Positions 28,994-43,428 are shown, numbered from the stretch's first letter. The stretch is 64,000 nt of DNA from Spiractinospora alimapuensis (GCF_018437505.1 NZ_CP072467.1:1116001-1180000); one strand, 5' to 3'. The notes: generated from the letters alone by a model not told the origin. A program made the numbers and translations.

Positions 28994-29827
28994 GCGTGCT
29001 CCCCGGAGACGGGCCGTCCCAGGGGGCGTTGTCGAGCCCCCACCTGCAGCGCGGACGCTGTGGCCACCACAGTTGTGCCCCTGCCGTGTGCGTTTGTCGG
29101 TCGTGCCTCGGTGTGCGTCGCGCCCGGTGCTCTCCGCGCGCGAAAGCCGCGCCGGGCCCTGGGTTTCGGAACACACGGGCAGGGATGATCCTACTCGTTT
29201 TCCGGCGACTCAGGGCAGGCCCACACGTCCCCGCCGAAACCTGTACGTGGCCGGTTGAGGACGCTCGGCAGCGACACGGATCCACCCCACCGCACGGAAG
29301 TCGCGCCCCGGGGACGCGCAGCCGTGGCACCCTCGTGCGCACTTTCCATACCCGACATCCACCGACCTGCGAAAACCCCCGACATCCCGCCTCGGCGGAC
29401 CGAACCCGAAAGGGGACGGAAGACGCCAACGGCAGTCACAGAGCACGGCACCGGAGTCCGCCCCACACCGGCGACGGGTTCGGACGCGCGCCGCGATCGA
29501 CGCGAGCCGACACCAGACATTGATCTACACCGGCGGTCCGTTAACCCGACGGCCATCCCCACGTCCACAGAACCCCGCCGGTCCTGACGGGCGACAGAAC
29601 GGTCCACGTCGTACCACCAGAATCGCGACCAAGCCACGCGCTCCCGACACCCTCGGACGGTCGCGTTAATGGGCAGGAGAGCGCACTCGGTGCTCTCCGC
29701 GCCATGACACCCGGCCACGGCTGGCCGGGGCGCGGCGCGAGATCGCTCCCCGGTGGGAGACGGGGACGGAACGCACAGGTGGGGCGCGCTCGGTTGAGCG
29801 GCCCCACCTGTCCGTGAGTTCGGGAGA
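28994..29827. other. 834 bases between metK and the propeller-protein gene
   Basis: I see no convincing gene. The left end must hold the promoter of the propeller/LPXTG operon. The right end holds the metK terminator at 29776-29810. The middle (29200-29700) is slightly less G+C-rich and without clear repeats. Confidence 0.5.
29776..29810 (-). terminator. Terminator of metK
   Basis: CAGGTGGGGC (29776-29785) pairs with GCCCCACCTG (29801-29810), and CGCTC/GAGCG continues the stem inside, leaving a GGTT loop. It lies 18 bases after the metK stop. Confidence 0.8.
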
Positions 29828-31021
29828 TCAGGCTCCGACAGCGGCCTTCAGGGCGGCGGCGCGGTCGGTGCGCTCCCAGGTGAAGCCCTGGTCCTCGCGA
29901 CCGAAGTGTCCGTAGGCCGCGGTGGCCGAGTAGCCCGGACGCAGCAAGTCCAGGTCACGGACGATCGCGGCGGGACGGAGGTCGAAGACCTCACGCACGG
30001 CCTTCTCGATGACGTCCGGCGCGACCGACTCGGTGCCGAAGGTCTCGATGAAGACGCCCACCGGGGCGGCCTTGCCGATGGCGTAGGCGACCTGAACTTC
30101 GGCGCTGTCGGCGAGACCGGCGGCGACGATGTTCTTGGCGACCCAGCGGGTGGCGTAGGCGGCGGAACGGTCGACCTTCGACGGGTCCTTGCCGGAGAAG
30201 GCGCCACCACCGTGGCGGGCGTAGCCACCGTAGGTGTCCACGATGATCTTGCGTCCGGTCAGCCCCGCGTCACCCATCGGGCCACCGATCTCGAACCGGC
30301 CGGTGGGGTTGACGAGCAGGCGGTAGTTGTCCGCGCTCAGGCCATAGTTCGCCACGACCGGCGCGATCACGTGCTCCTTGATGTCCGGGGTGAGGAGCTC
30401 GTCGATGCTGATGTCGGGGGCGTGCTGGCTGGAGACGACCACCGTGTCCAGGCGGACCGGCTTGTTGCCTTCGTACTCCACGGTGACCTGGGTCTTGCCG
30501 TCCGGGCGCAGGTACGGAACCACACCACCCTTGCGGACCTTGGTCAACTGCTCCGAGAGAGCGTGCGCGAGCCGGATCGGCAGCGGCATGAGTTCCGGGG
30601 TCTCACGGTTGGCGTACCCGAACATCAGGCCCTGGTCGCCCGCACCCTGCTTGTCCAGAGCGTCGTCCTCGTTCTCCACCCGCGCCTCGTAGGCGGTGTC
30701 GACGCCCTGGGCGATGTCGGGCGACTGGGCGTCGATGGAGACCGACACTCCACAGGAGACTCCGTCGAAACCCTTGGCTGAGGAGTCGTAACCGATCTCG
30801 AGGATCTTCTTACGGATCACGTCCGGGATGTCGACGTAGGTCTGCGTCGTGACCTCACCGGCGATGTGTACCTGTCCAGTAGTGATCAGCGTCTCGACGG
30901 CGACCCGGCTCTTGGGGTCGTCCGTGAGCATCGCGTCGAGGATCGCGTCACTGATCTGGTCGGCCATCTTGTCGGGGTGACCTTCGGTGACCGACTCGGA
31001 AGTGAAAAGGCGACGGGACAC
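29828..31021 (-). CDS. metK: S-adenosylmethionine synthetase
   Basis: A 397-residue MAT enzyme. The family signature blocks are present: [20 protein letters not shown] at the N-terminus, [12 protein letters not shown] near residues 125-136, and [19 protein letters not shown] near 260-280. It makes SAM from methionine and ATP. The GTG at 31021 follows AAGGAGTC with normal spacing. It is preceded by a 614-base region with a possible leader peptide and followed by a good terminator. It sits downstream of coaBC, the order common in actinomycetes. Confidence 0.97.
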   Translation of the reverse strand: MSRRLFTSESVTEGHPDKMADQISDAILDAMLTDDPKSRVAVETLITTGQVHIAGEVTTQTYVDIPDVIRKKILEIGYDSSAKGFDGVSCGVSVSIDAQSPDIAQGVDTAYEARVENEDDALDKQGAGDQGLMFGYANRETPELMPLPIRLAHALSEQLTKVRKGGVVPYLRPDGKTQVTVEYEGNKPVRLDTVVVSSQHAPDISIDELLTPDIKEHVIAPVVANYGLSADNYRLLVNPTGRFEIGGPMGDAGLTGRKIIVDTYGGYARHGGGAFSGKDPSKVDRSAAYATRWVAKNIVAAGLADSAEVQVAYAIGKAAPVGVFIETFGTESVAPDVIEKAVREVFDLRPAAIVRDLDLLRPGYSATAAYGHFGREDQGFTWERTDRAAALKAAVGA

Positions 31022-31635
31022 GTTGAGGGACTCCTTGCAGCGGCTGCTGGCTGACAGTTGTCGGACGCCGGCTACCTGGGGTTCGTCACGCTCTGATGTC
31101 GCCCCAAGTTCACAGACGTCGTTTTGTTTTCGCCACCACTGTAACTGGCCGGGTCCGTCCACCCCCGGGCGAGACCCACCCAGAGCTCGACGGTCGACAT
31201 CCACCCGATCGCCAGATTTACGATGGTTCGTCCGCAAAACACCTCTTCAGACGGCACACGATCGAACCGTGACCGAGCTCACACAAGATAATTCCTCCCG
31301 TGGTTGAGCTGCCGAAAAACCGCCTGAAACTGTCGCGGACTGCGCAGGCCATCTCCGATCGCGCAACATGGGCGCCTTGCTTCGCGCCCCCCCGCCCGGT
31401 GGACGAGTCCGGGCAGACCGACGTCGGGAAGCCTTCGAGACGAGCAGCGCCACCCCGAAGAACCGAATCCGCCAACGTCGATATTACCGCAGGTCACGGC
31501 CGTTTGAAGCGCCGGAACGCAGAAGGCTTCCGGAGCACACCCATCCGCCGGACGCCGGGACCACCACGCCCCCGACGACGACTACCGAGAGTCACATCGC
31601 CGGGAATCGCTGCCGAACGGGCGGAACGGAGTCGG
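31022..31635. other. Long leader of metK (614 bases)
   Basis: No standard gene is present. On the minus strand there is a possible 22-codon leader peptide (31218-31286). A stem CTTGGGG/CCCCAGG lies at about 31076-31108, and the near-palindrome CTGACAGTTGTCGG at about 31050-31063. I compared it with the SAM-I/IV core from memory and could not place the conserved blocks, so I do not call a SAM riboswitch. Confidence 0.5.
31218..31286 (-). CDS. Possible Cys-containing leader peptide upstream of metK
   Basis: A 22-residue frame starts with TTG behind GGGAGG with 7-9 bases spacing and ends in TAA. It has cysteines at positions 2, 11 and 16 in a short, basic peptide ([15 protein letters not shown]). 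It lies about 200 bases before metK on the same strand. Short Cys-coding leader frames that sense cysteine are known in mycobacteria. Without comparison to relatives this may still be chance. Confidence 0.3.
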   Translation of the reverse strand: MCELGHGSIVCRLKRCFADEPS

Positions 31636-32898
31636 TTACGCCGGCCAGTCCACGACGAGGTCCCACACCCGGTCGGCGAGCTCCTCCTTGGGGCCCTTCG
31701 CTATCTCCACCGCCGAACCGTCGGTGCCCAGGACCACGGCCTGGTTGTCGGTGGTCCCGAACGCCTTGCCGTGCCCCACCTGGTTGACCACCAGGAGGTC
31801 ACACCCCTTGCTCTTGAGTTTCTCCTCGCCGTTGCGACGAACGTCGTCGGTCTCGGCGGCGAACCCCACGATGACCCGGGCGGAGAGTTCGTCGGCCTCC
31901 CGCGCGCGGGTGAGCGCGGCGAGGATGTCGGGGTTGGGCACGAGCTCGATGGTGGGCGTGCCACCCGTCTTCTTGATCTTGGACTCGGCCGTGGTGGTGG
32001 GGCGGAAGTCGGCGACCGCGGCGGCCATGACGACCGCGTCGACCGGCTCCGGTCCGGAAACGGCGGCGAACATCGCGTCGTTCAGTTCCCGCGCCGTCCC
32101 GACCGGCCGAACGTCGACCCCGGCCGGGTCGGGCAGGCTGGTGTTGGCGGCGACCAGAGTGACCTTCGCCCCCCGCGCCGCCGCGGTGGCGGCGAGTGCG
32201 TAACCCTGGCGACCGGAGGAGTTGTTCCCGAGGTAGCGCACCGGGTCCAGCGGTTCCCGCGTCCCCCCGGCCGAGACCACGACGTGGCGTCCGCTGAGGT
32301 CGGCGCTCGCGCCCGCGCGGTGCAGGACGGCCCGCGCCGCGAGGAAGAGTGCCTGCGGGTCGGGAAGGCGACCCTTGCCCGAATCCGCGCCGGTGAGCCG
32401 GCCCTCGGCGGGGTCCAGCACGATCGCGCCACGGTCACGGAGGCGGGCGACGTTCTCCCGCGTCGCGGGGTGCTCCCACATCTCGGTGTGCATCGCCGGC
32501 GCGAACATCACGGGGCACCGGGCGGTGAGCAGCGTGTTGGTGAGGAGGTCGTTGGCCAGGCCTCCTGCGGCCCGAGCGAGCAGGTCCGCGGTGGCCGGTG
32601 CCACGACGACCAGGTCGGCCCGCTGTCCGATCCGAACGTGGGGCACCTCGTGCACCTGGTCCCAGACGTCCGTGGCGACGGGCTGCCCTGACAGAGCGGC
32701 CCAGGTGGGCTCGCCGACGAACCGCAGGGCGTCGGTGGTGGGAACCACCCGCACCTCGTGTCCCGACTCGACGAAGAGTCGGAGGAGCTCGCACACCTTG
32801 TATGCGGCGATGCCCCCTCCGACACCCAGGACCACTCGCGGCGCGCTCTGTGTACTCACGGTTCCGAGGGTATTCGCGTCAGGTGGAGGATTCGACAC
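31636..32898 (-). CDS. coaBC: Bifunctional phosphopantothenoylcysteine decarboxylase / phosphopantothenate-cysteine ligase
   Basis: A 420-residue fusion. The N-terminal CoaC flavoprotein half starts RVVLGVGGGIAAYKVCELLRLF, and has PATADLLARAAGGLANDLL and PAMHTEMW with the family's active-site pattern. The CoaB half starts near residue 205 (VVVSAGGTREPLDPVRYLGNNSSG), with VDAVVMAAAVADFRP and KIKK later on. It adds cysteine to phosphopantothenate and decarboxylates the product for coenzyme A. I prefer GTG 32898 because GGAGGACTCC precedes it; GTG 32859 is the alternative. It lies 29 bases after rpoZ. Confidence 0.95.
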   Translation of the reverse strand: MSNPPPDANTLGTVSTQSAPRVVLGVGGGIAAYKVCELLRLFVESGHEVRVVPTTDALRFVGEPTWAALSGQPVATDVWDQVHEVPHVRIGQRADLVVVAPATADLLARAAGGLANDLLTNTLLTARCPVMFAPAMHTEMWEHPATRENVARLRDRGAIVLDPAEGRLTGADSGKGRLPDPQALFLAARAVLHRAGASADLSGRHVVVSAGGTREPLDPVRYLGNNSSGRQGYALAATAAARGAKVTLVAANTSLPDPAGVDVRPVGTARELNDAMFAAVSGPEPVDAVVMAAAVADFRPTTTAESKIKKTGGTPTIELVPNPDILAALTRAREADELSARVIVGFAAETDDVRRNGEEKLKSKGCDLLVVNQVGHGKAFGTTDNQAVVLGTDGSAVEIAKGPKEELADRVWDLVVDWPA

Positions 32899-32927
32899 GG
32901 AGTCCTCCGTCGGCGGCACCGAAGCGG

Positions 32928-33194
32928 TCAGCGCCCTTCGTAGGACTCCGCGGTGAGCAGGTGCTCGTTCGTCTCACGCAGCGCGATGGACAGCGCCTTC
33001 TCCTGGACCTGGGTCTCGACCAGCGGTCCGACGTACTCCAGCAGGCCCTCGCCGAGCTGGGCGTAGTAGGCGTTGATCTGGCGCGCACGCTTGGCGGCCA
33101 TGATGACCAGGCTGTACTTGCTGTCAACGACGCCCAGGAGCTCATCGATGGGCGGGTTGGTGATGCCTTCGGCGGTGGGCTGTGTTCCTGCCAC
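32928..33194 (-). CDS. rpoZ: RNA polymerase omega subunit
   Basis: An 88-residue omega subunit. [21 protein letters not shown] then [20 protein letters not shown] is the conserved core that clamps the beta' C-terminus. The tail is the longer actinobacterial type ([18 protein letters not shown]). It helps assembly and stability of RNA polymerase. The gene lies 4 bases after gmk and before coaBC, the usual gmk-rpoZ-coaBC order. Confidence 0.97.
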   Translation of the reverse strand: MAGTQPTAEGITNPPIDELLGVVDSKYSLVIMAAKRARQINAYYAQLGEGLLEYVGPLVETQVQEKALSIALRETNEHLLTAESYEGR

Positions 33195-33198
33195 GTGT

Positions 33199-33822
33199 CT
33201 ACCCTCTGTCCTGGCTGTTTGGATCCATCATCCACGCTAGCAGCTCACCGCAGACGTCCTGCACCGACGAGTTCACCAGCGTGACGTCGAACTCCTCCTC
33301 AGCGGCCAGCTCCTCGCGGGCCGCGCGCAGTCGCCGCTCGACGACCTCCGGAGCCTCGGTTCCCCGGCCGGTGAGTCGCCGCACCAGCTCCTCCCAGGAG
33401 GGCGGGCGCAGGAACACCAGGAGCGCGTCGGGCATGCTGCGTCGAACCTGGCGTGCGCCCTGGAGGTCGATCTCCAGCAGCACCGGCTGCTGGGACTCCA
33501 GCCGAGAGAACACGGCCGAGCGCGGCGTACCGTACCGGTTGCCGGCGAACTCCGCCCACTCCAGGAGGTCCCCGTCGGCGACGAGTCGGTCGAACTCGGC
33601 GTCGCTCACGAAGAAGTACTCGACCCCGTCCCGCTCCCCCACCCGCGGCGCGCGTGTCGCGACCGAGACCGAGAGCCACACCTCGGGGTGGTGCCGTCGG
33701 ATCTCCCGCACCACCGTGCTCTTACCAACCCCGGAGGGCCCGGAGAGAACGGTGAGCCGGGCGGCGTCGGCCGACGGCCCGACCAGCGCGGACAACGGCT
33801 GAGCGGTGTGATGATTGGACAC
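33199..33822 (-). CDS. gmk: Guanylate kinase
   Basis: A 207-residue P-loop kinase. The phosphate loop [12 protein letters not shown] lies near residues 26-37. GMP-binding residues follow ([20 protein letters not shown]), then [14 protein letters not shown] and [13 protein letters not shown]. It converts GMP to GDP. GTG 33822 has AGGGG upstream and gives the usual length; an ATG at 33933 would add a basic 37-residue extension of low complexity. It is the first gene of gmk-rpoZ-coaBC, separated from mihF by a terminator. Confidence 0.95.
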   Translation of the reverse strand: MSNHHTAQPLSALVGPSADAARLTVLSGPSGVGKSTVVREIRRHHPEVWLSVSVATRAPRVGERDGVEYFFVSDAEFDRLVADGDLLEWAEFAGNRYGTPRSAVFSRLESQQPVLLEIDLQGARQVRRSMPDALLVFLRPPSWEELVRRLTGRGTEAPEVVERRLRAAREELAAEEEFDVTLVNSSVQDVCGELLAWMMDPNSQDRG

Positions 33823-34050
33823 GGACCCCTGCCCCTGCGGGCGGACCCGCGAACGACGGTGATGCCGCGCGTCGGCCGTGTCGGTCGCGTCGGGGACCGG
33901 GCCCTGCGGGCCGTGGGCATCCTTGGGGCTCATGAGAATCACCCCGCGACGACGGGTGGCGGACACACGGACGGTGTGCTGCTGACAGATGCACACCCTA
34001 GCGCTTTACCAGCGCATCGTGGTACGTGGCCACACGTGGGGGTGGGGGAC

Positions 34051-34079
34051 GGGGCGGAGCCGCGATGTGGCTCCGCCCC
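34051..34079 (-). terminator. Terminator after mihF
   Basis: GGGGCGGAGCC (34051-34061) pairs perfectly with GGCTCCGCCCC (34069-34079). It lies about 45 bases past the mihF stop on the minus strand. Confidence 0.7.
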
Positions 34080-34123
34080 GGAAGCCTCTCGGCCGAGTCG
34101 CTCGGCGGTGAGGCCGCTGAGTG

Positions 34124-34444
34124 CTACGCGGCCGTGCCGTAGCGCTCCTCCAGCGCGGCGCGCTGGTTGGCGCCGAGACCACGCACCCGCCGGGACTCGG
34201 CGATGTGCAGATCCTGCATGATCTCCTTGGCACGCACCTTGCCGATGCCCGGAAGCGACTCCAGGAGAGCCGAGACCTTCATCTTGCCGATGACGTCGTC
34301 CTCCTGACCCTTGGAGAGGACGTCGGACAGGGAGATCTCTCCCCGCTTCAGTTGGGCCTTGACTTCGGCACGCGCCTTTCGGGCCATTGCGGCCTTCTCC
34401 AGAGCGGCGTCGCGTTGCTCCGGTGTGAGGGAAGGAAGGGTCAC
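34124..34444 (-). CDS. mihF: Actinobacterial integration host factor (nucleoid protein)
   Basis: A 106-residue protein of the mIHF/sIHF family, not related to proteobacterial IHF. LTPEQRDAALEKAAMARKARAEVK forms the long N-terminal helix. The helix-two-turns-helix part is SALLESLPGIGKVRAKEIMQDL, followed by SRRVRGLGANQRAALEE. It binds DNA without strict sequence need and affects topology and development. GTG 34444 follows GAGGTGACC. It lies between pyrF and gmk as in relatives. The 297 bases before it are unusually A+T-rich (TTTTTAATGCCATC), fitting a strong, DNA-architecture-sensitive promoter. Confidence 0.95.
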   Translation of the reverse strand: MTLPSLTPEQRDAALEKAAMARKARAEVKAQLKRGEISLSDVLSKGQEDDVIGKMKVSALLESLPGIGKVRAKEIMQDLHIAESRRVRGLGANQRAALEERYGTAA

Positions 34445-34741
34445 GCCAGGTCACCTCGGTTTTCTGTGTGTTGTGGAGGGCGGACGCCTGCGCAAGTTAG
34501 TAGGTTCCGCCCCTGTTCGGCAACGCAAAGTGGCCTTTCAAACCCTTTTTAATGCCATCAAATACTCTGTGTTGCGTTCCAACCACAGAGAGCTGATAGT
34601 GCCGGGAAAGATCAAGCGCACACGGCCCACCGAAAGATATGCCAGGAATAGTGACACACTTCACTGACATGTGCGTCCCGGTGGGTTCCGGGCGTCCGAA
34701 CCACCGACCACCCAAGGCCCGTAACAACGCATCACGGTTGC

Positions 34742-35515
34742 TCACAGGGCCTCCGCGCCGTCCCCCAGACGCCGCCTGCGGCCCGCGACCCCCTCCGGGT
34801 CGCCGGGACCTAAGTCGCGCCCGGTCGGCGTCGCACGGCCCACCTCCGCCGCGATGGCGGCCGCCGCGGCGCCGGGGTCGCTCGACCCGGTGATCGGCCG
34901 GCCGATCACGAGCAGGTCGGCCCCCGCCCGCAGGGCGTCCTCCGGGGTAGCCACCCGTGCCTGGTCCTGCGTCCCGGCGCCGGCGGGCCGCACCCCGGGG
35001 GTGATGAGCGTGACGTCGGGCCCCACCTCGGCGCGCAGCGCGGCGGCCTCGTGTGGGGAGCACACCAGCGCCCGCGCGCCCGCGCCGACCGCGAGGGCGG
35101 CGAGACGGCGCGCGGCGTCGAGCGCCGGCCCCTGGATCCCGATCTTCGCCAGCGCGGCCTCATCGAGCGACGTCAGCACCGTGACGGCCGCGATGTCGGT
35201 GTCAGGCGCGGCCTCGACCGCGGCACGCACCATGTCGGCGCCGCCGGAGGCGTGCACGGTCAGGATGGACGGCTTGATCCGGCCCATCGCCTTCGCGGCG
35301 CTCTCGACCTGGGCGGGGATGTCGTGGAGCTTGAGGTCCAGGAAGACGCCGACCCGGTTGGCGCCGCGAACGGTCGCGACGACCTCCGGGCCGTAACGCA
35401 GGAACAACCCCAGCCCGACCTTCACCGTGCTCACGTGGGGCGCGACGGCCGAGGCCCATCGAGCCGCGGTCTCGATCTCCGGCGCGTCGATCGCGACGGC
35501 GATAGGTGCGCTCAC
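34742..35515 (-). CDS. pyrF: Orotidine 5'-phosphate decarboxylase
   Basis: A 257-residue decarboxylase of the type 2 actinobacterial form. Visible parts are [20 protein letters not shown] at the N-terminus, [15 protein letters not shown], the catalytic [13 protein letters not shown] near residue 60, [12 protein letters not shown] and TPGVRPAG, ending with [17 protein letters not shown]. The C-terminal 25 residues are an Arg/Gly-rich extension. It makes UMP from OMP, the last step of the pathway. The GTG follows GAAGGGAG. It is the last gene of the pyr operon. Confidence 0.95.
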   Translation of the reverse strand: MSAPIAVAIDAPEIETAARWASAVAPHVSTVKVGLGLFLRYGPEVVATVRGANRVGVFLDLKLHDIPAQVESAAKAMGRIKPSILTVHASGGADMVRAAVEAAPDTDIAAVTVLTSLDEAALAKIGIQGPALDAARRLAALAVGAGARALVCSPHEAAALRAEVGPDVTLITPGVRPAGAGTQDQARVATPEDALRAGADLLVIGRPITGSSDPGAAAAAIAAEVGRATPTGRDLGPGDPEGVAGRRRRLGDGAEAL

Positions 35516-35603
35516 GTTCGTTCTCCCTTCGGTTGCGTTCGGGTTGTGGCGGACGCACGGGCCCACTGTGCCGCAGTCGCGTCCGGTTCGCAGGAGAGTG
35601 GCG

Positions 35604-36539
35604 TTACTCGTTGCCCCCGTGCGCCGCACCGACGAGGTCGGCGGCGCGTTCGATCCCCCGCCGCTCCAGCCCCTCGGTGAACTCGCGCAGGATCCGTTCA
35701 CCGGCTCCCGGGTCATGCACGATCGCGGTGCCCACGGCGACGGCGCTGGCGCCGGCGAGCATGAACTCCATGACGTCGGTGCCCGAACGCACGCCGCCCA
35801 TGCCGATGATGGGCACGTCCGGGACGGTCGCGTGTACGTCGTGGACGGCGGCGAGCGCGATGGGCCGAATGGCGGGTCCCGACAGGCCTCCCTGCTCGCT
35901 GCCGCCGGCGACCGCGAGCCTGCGGGTGTCGATGTTCACCGCGAGTCCGCGGACGGTGTTGATCAGGGACAGTCCGTCGGCTCCGGCCGTGACACACGCC
36001 TCGGCGAGCTCCCGAAGGTCCACGCCGTCCACCGCGAGCTTGGCGAACACCGGGACGTCCCCCGCCGTCGCGTCGCGCACCGCACGCACCACCGCGGCGG
36101 CCTCGGCCGGCTCGTGGGCGAAGCGTCGTCCCTGGCTCGCCGGGTTCACACACGACAGGTTGACCTCGACGGCGCAGATCGAGAGACCGTCGAGACGGTG
36201 GGCGAGTTCCGAGTACTCCTGGGGGCCGCTTCCGGCGAGGGACACGATCGCGCGTGCGCCTTGGGAGACCAGCCAGGGAAGGTCGCGTTGCACCAGGACG
36301 TCGATCCCCGGCCCCTGCAGACCGAGCGCGCTCACCATGCCGCTGGGTGTCTCGGCCATCCGGGGCATGGGGTTGCCGGCGCGCGGCTCGATCATCACCG
36401 ACTTGGTGGTGACGGCCCCGATCCGGGAGAGGTCGCAGAACGGGGCGAGCTCCCTTCCCGTCCCCGCGCAACCGGCGGCCGTCAGCACGGGGTTGGGGGC
36501 TTCCCACGAGCCCAGGCGTACCGTGAGGTCCGGACGCAT
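35604..36539 (-). CDS. pyrD: Dihydroorotate dehydrogenase B, catalytic subunit
   Basis: A 311-residue class 1B enzyme. It shows [43 protein letters not shown] split over residues 44-67, and VEVNLSCVN with the active-site Cys of class 1. The FMN-phosphate segments [20 protein letters not shown] and [16 protein letters not shown] follow. Class 1B enzymes need the PyrK iron-sulfur/FAD subunit, encoded 9 bases upstream, and pass electrons to NAD+. It sits between pyrK and pyrF in the operon. Confidence 0.95.
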   Translation of the reverse strand: MRPDLTVRLGSWEAPNPVLTAAGCAGTGRELAPFCDLSRIGAVTTKSVMIEPRAGNPMPRMAETPSGMVSALGLQGPGIDVLVQRDLPWLVSQGARAIVSLAGSGPQEYSELAHRLDGLSICAVEVNLSCVNPASQGRRFAHEPAEAAAVVRAVRDATAGDVPVFAKLAVDGVDLRELAEACVTAGADGLSLINTVRGLAVNIDTRRLAVAGGSEQGGLSGPAIRPIALAAVHDVHATVPDVPIIGMGGVRSGTDVMEFMLAGASAVAVGTAIVHDPGAGERILREFTEGLERRGIERAADLVGAAHGGNE

Positions 36540-36548
36540 GTCTTGTCC

Positions 36549-37431
36549 CTACCCCGCCTCACGTACGGCGGTGTCCTCCACCGCCGACTTCCATCCAGGA
36601 GCCCCCAACGCGTCGAAGGGGATCGTCCCGACGTCACCGAACCGCAACCGCTCGGCGCGGAACACCGGCCCGTCCACGCACGCGCGGGCCATGCGGGTGA
36701 TCCCGTCCTCGCCGACCACGGGGACGACGCACCCCATACAGACCCCCGTGCCGCAGGCCATCGCCTCCTCCACGCGGACCTGGGCCGGGATGTCGTACTT
36801 CTCCGCCACCGCGGCCACGGAACGCAGGACCGGGACGGGCGCGCTCGCGTAGACGACCTCGGTGCGCGAGGTCTCGATCAGACGCGAGACGAGGTCGAGC
36901 ACGCCACCACGGGTGCCGGCCGACCCGTCCCCGGTCGCGACCGAGACCGTCTCACCGAGCCGGCGGGCCTGCGCGGTGCCCAGCACCCGGTCCGCGGTCG
37001 CGCCCCCCAACGCGAAGTCGACCCGGCACCCACGGCGGCGCAACGTGTTGGCGAGGGGGAACAGAGCCGCCGCGCCCTGCTCCTCCCCCACCAGCGCGCA
37101 GTTGACCGGGTCCCGCGGCAGCGGGAAGGGGCGTCCGAGTGGACCGACCACGTCCAGGAGATCGCGCGCCCGTCGCTCCGCCAGCCACTCGGTCCCGTTT
37201 CCCCGCTCGGAGAAGACGAACTCGACCGTGCCGCCGAAGTCGGGCTTGACGTCGTGGATCGAGAAGACACGGCGCAGCAGCATGCTCGAATGCTCCCCGC
37301 CCACCGCCACCGCCACGAACTGTCCCGACCGGAACCGCTCGGCGATGGACGGCGCCACGACGGTGATCGCGTGATAGGAGTCCATGTGCCGCACGGAGAG
37401 AACCGGGACGCGCACCTGAACGGGTCGGAAG

Positions 37432-37439
<8 letters not shown>
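36549..37439 (-). CDS. pyrK: Dihydroorotate dehydrogenase B, electron-transfer subunit
   Basis: A 296-residue ferredoxin-reductase-type flavoprotein. The FAD-binding barrel includes [10 protein letters not shown] and [11 protein letters not shown]. The NAD domain includes [11 protein letters not shown]. The 2Fe-2S site near residues 229-250 is CGTGVCMGC followed by a fourth Cys in [10 protein letters not shown]. It links PyrD to NAD+. The GTG at 37439 overlaps the carB stop by 8 bases (GTGAGTGA). Its presence shows that this organism uses the NAD-linked B-type enzyme. Confidence 0.94.
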
Positions 37440-40766
<3,327 letters not shown>

Positions 40767-40767
<1 letters not shown>

Positions 40768-42002
40768 CAGGCCCCTCCGGTTGGTGCGGTGGGGGTCGTC
40801 GTCGCCGCGTCCCCCGCGTGGTTGCTCATGAGGTCACAGAAGGCATCGAAGTGGGCCGCGGCGTCGTGCGGGCCGGCGGCGGCCTCCGGGTGGTACTGAA
40901 CGCTGAACGCCGGGCGGTCCAGGAGCCGCAGGCCTTCGACGACCTGGTCGTTCAGGCCGATGTGGCTCACCTCCGCCCGCCCGTAGGGCGTGTCGAAGGC
41001 ACCGTCGAGGGGGGCGTCGACGGCGAAGCCGTGGTTGTGACTGGTGATGTAGACCCGCCCGGTGTGCACGTCGCGCACGGGCTGGTTGACGCCGCGATGG
41101 CCGAACCGCAGCTTGTAGGTCCCCAGGCCGAGGGCGCGTCCCAGGATCTGGTTGCCGAAGCAGATGCCGAAGAGGGGCACGCCGGCGTCCAGGACGGCAC
41201 GCATGACCGCGACGGGGCCGTCAGTGGTGGCGGGGTCCCCTGGGCCGTTGCTGAAGAAGACGCCGTCGGGGTCGTCGGCCAAGACGTCCTCGACGGTCGC
41301 GTCGGCGGGCACGACCCGCACCAGGCAGCCTCGTTCGGCGAGACGCTGCGGTGTCATGGCCTTGATCCCCAGGTCCACGGCGGTCACCCGGAAGCGTTCC
41401 GGGACGCCCTCGGTTGGACGGACGGTGTAGGGCTCTGTGGTGGTGACCTCGTTGGCGAGGTCGGCCCCGGACATGGGCGGGCTCGCGAGGACACGCTCAC
41501 GCAGCCGTACCGGGTCGGTCTCGGTGGTGCTGATCGCGGCCCGCATCGCGCCCCGGTCCCGCAGGTGCCGGGTGAGCGACCGGGTGCCGGGCATGGCGAT
41601 GCCGACGACGCCCTGGCGGCGTAGTTCCGCGTCGAGGGTGCGTTTGGCGCGCCAGTTGGACGGGATCCGGGCCGGTTCCCGCACGACGTAGCCCGCGACC
41701 CAGACCCGCCCCGACTCCGGGTCGTCGTCGTTCACGCCCGTGTTGCCGATGTGCGGCGCGGTCATGGCGACGATCTGACGGTGGTACGAGGGGTCGGTGA
41801 GGGTTTCCTGGTAGCCCGTCATCCCGGTCTGGAACACGATCTCGCCCAGCGTCTCGCCGTGAGCGCCGAAGGACCGGCCTCGGAACGCCCGCCCGTCCTC
41901 CAGCACCAGCAGTGCGGGGACGGTTCCGGTCTCCGCGCCCTTGGCACCGTTCGCGTTGCCCGGGGCGTCGTGCTGGCCGGCTCGGCTCATTGCTGTACTC
42001 AA
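40767..42002 (-). CDS. carA: Carbamoyl-phosphate synthase small (glutaminase) subunit
   Basis: A 411-residue protein. The CPSase small-chain N-terminal domain ([37 protein letters not shown]) is followed by a class I glutamine amidotransferase with FSNGPGDP, the catalytic Cys in [17 protein letters not shown] and the His/Glu in [16 protein letters not shown] 42002 overlaps the pyrC stop by 4 bases; ATG 41990 in frame is the alternative. The first 28 residues are not conserved-looking. It supplies ammonia to CarB. Confidence 0.96.
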
Positions 42003-43327
42003 GTCAGATTCCCATCGAGAACGGTCGGGACGCCGCGCAGGAACGTGGCGACGCCACGCCCCGGGAGGGTCATCCCCGCGAAAGGTGTGTTGGTGCTCTT
42101 GGAGGCGAACGGCGCGCCAACGCTGGTGACGGTGCGGGAGGCCGCGGGGTCGTGGAGCGTGAGGTTCGCGGGCTCACCTGGGCGCAGGGGCCGGCCGTGG
42201 TCGGCCACGCGACCGATGCGGGCGGGCGCGTGCGACATCCGCTCGGCGACGGCCTCCCAGCTCATCAGACCGGTGTCGACCATGGTGTGCTGGACCACGG
42301 ACAGCGCGGTCTCCAATCCGAGCATCCCCATCGCGGCCTGGCACCACTCGGTCTCCTTGGCCTCCACCGGGTGCGGCGCGTGGTCGGTGGCGACACAGTC
42401 GATGGTGCCGTCGGCGAGGCCCTCCCGCAGCGCCGCCACGTCCTCGGCGGTGCGCAGGGGCGGGTTCACCTTGTAGATGGGGTCGTAGTTCTCGGCGAGG
42501 TCGTCGGTCAGCAACAGGTGGTGCGGCGTGACCTCGGCCGTGACCTGGCAGCCGCGGCTCTTGGCGTCGCGCAGGATGCGTACCGACCCCTTGGTGGAGA
42601 CGTGGCAGATGTGCAGGCGCGCGCCGACGTGTTCGGCGAGGAGACAGTCGCGGGCGATGATCGCCTCCTCGGCGACGGCGGGCCAGCCGGTCAGGCCGAG
42701 CCGATCGGAGACGACGCCCTCGTTCAGTTGCGCGCCGACCGTGAGGCGGGGCTCCTGGGCGTGCTGGGCGATGACGCCACCCAGTGCCTTGACGTACTCC
42801 AGGGCCCGACGCATGAGGAGCGGGTCGTCCACGCACTTGCCGTCGTCGGAGAACACACGGACCTGGGCGGCGGAGTCCGCCATCGCGCCCAGTTCCGCGA
42901 GCTGTTCTCCCCCGAGGCCCCGCGTGACGGCGCCGACCGGACGCACGTCGCAGTAACCGGCCGAGCGTCCCAGGCGCCAGACCTGCTCGACGACTCCAGC
43001 CGTGTCGGCGACGGGTTCGGTGTTGGCCATCGCGTGCACCGCGGTGAAGCCCCCCAGGGCGGCGCCCCGCGAACCGGTGAGGACCGTCTCGGCGTCCTCA
43101 CGTCCGGGTTCGCGCAGGTGGGTGTGCAGGTCGACGAGGCCGGGCAGGGCGACGAGGCCACTGGCGTCGATGACGTCGGCGCCCACCGCGTCGTCGACCG
43201 CGCCGGCCCCCTCCGCGGCGATGGCGCCGTCGCGCAGCAACAGGTCGGTCTGGACCCCGTTGGGAAGGCGCACACCGCGCACCAGCACGGGTGTGGGCGT
43301 CGCGGCGGCTCGGTCCTCTGTCCCCAC
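41999..43327 (-). CDS. pyrC: Dihydroorotase
   Basis: A 442-residue class I dihydroorotase. The metal ligands are in [11 protein letters not shown], with the second site in [10 protein letters not shown] and the catalytic Asp in [10 protein letters not shown]. The conserved Lys/Asn regions ([25 protein letters not shown]) are also present. It closes carbamoyl aspartate to dihydroorotate. GTG 43327 lies behind GGAG at the far end of normal spacing. It lies between pyrB and carA; the PH-domain gene found here in Streptomyces is missing. Confidence 0.95.
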   Translation of the reverse strand: MGTEDRAAATPTPVLVRGVRLPNGVQTDLLLRDGAIAAEGAGAVDDAVGADVIDASGLVALPGLVDLHTHLREPGREDAETVLTGSRGAALGGFTAVHAMANTEPVADTAGVVEQVWRLGRSAGYCDVRPVGAVTRGLGGEQLAELGAMADSAAQVRVFSDDGKCVDDPLLMRRALEYVKALGGVIAQHAQEPRLTVGAQLNEGVVSDRLGLTGWPAVAEEAIIARDCLLAEHVGARLHICHVSTKGSVRILRDAKSRGCQVTAEVTPHHLLLTDDLAENYDPIYKVNPPLRTAEDVAALREGLADGTIDCVATDHAPHPVEAKETEWCQAAMGMLGLETALSVVQHTMVDTGLMSWEAVAERMSHAPARIGRVADHGRPLRPGEPANLTLHDPAASRTVTSVGAPFASKSTNTPFAGMTLPGRGVATFLRGVPTVLDGNLT

Positions 43328-43428
43328 GGTGTTTCCGTCTCCTTCGGAGGACGCGGTATCCCGGCGTCCCGGTCCTGGTCGGTTCTGGCGTGTGTGCTCT
43401 GGTGTGGCCCCTGGTCGTCGCGTGGCGC

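Noticed and set aside
31022-31130. SAM riboswitch before metK
   Set aside because: A structured leader is present, but the conserved cores of SAM-I, SAM-II and SAM-IV as I know them could not be placed.
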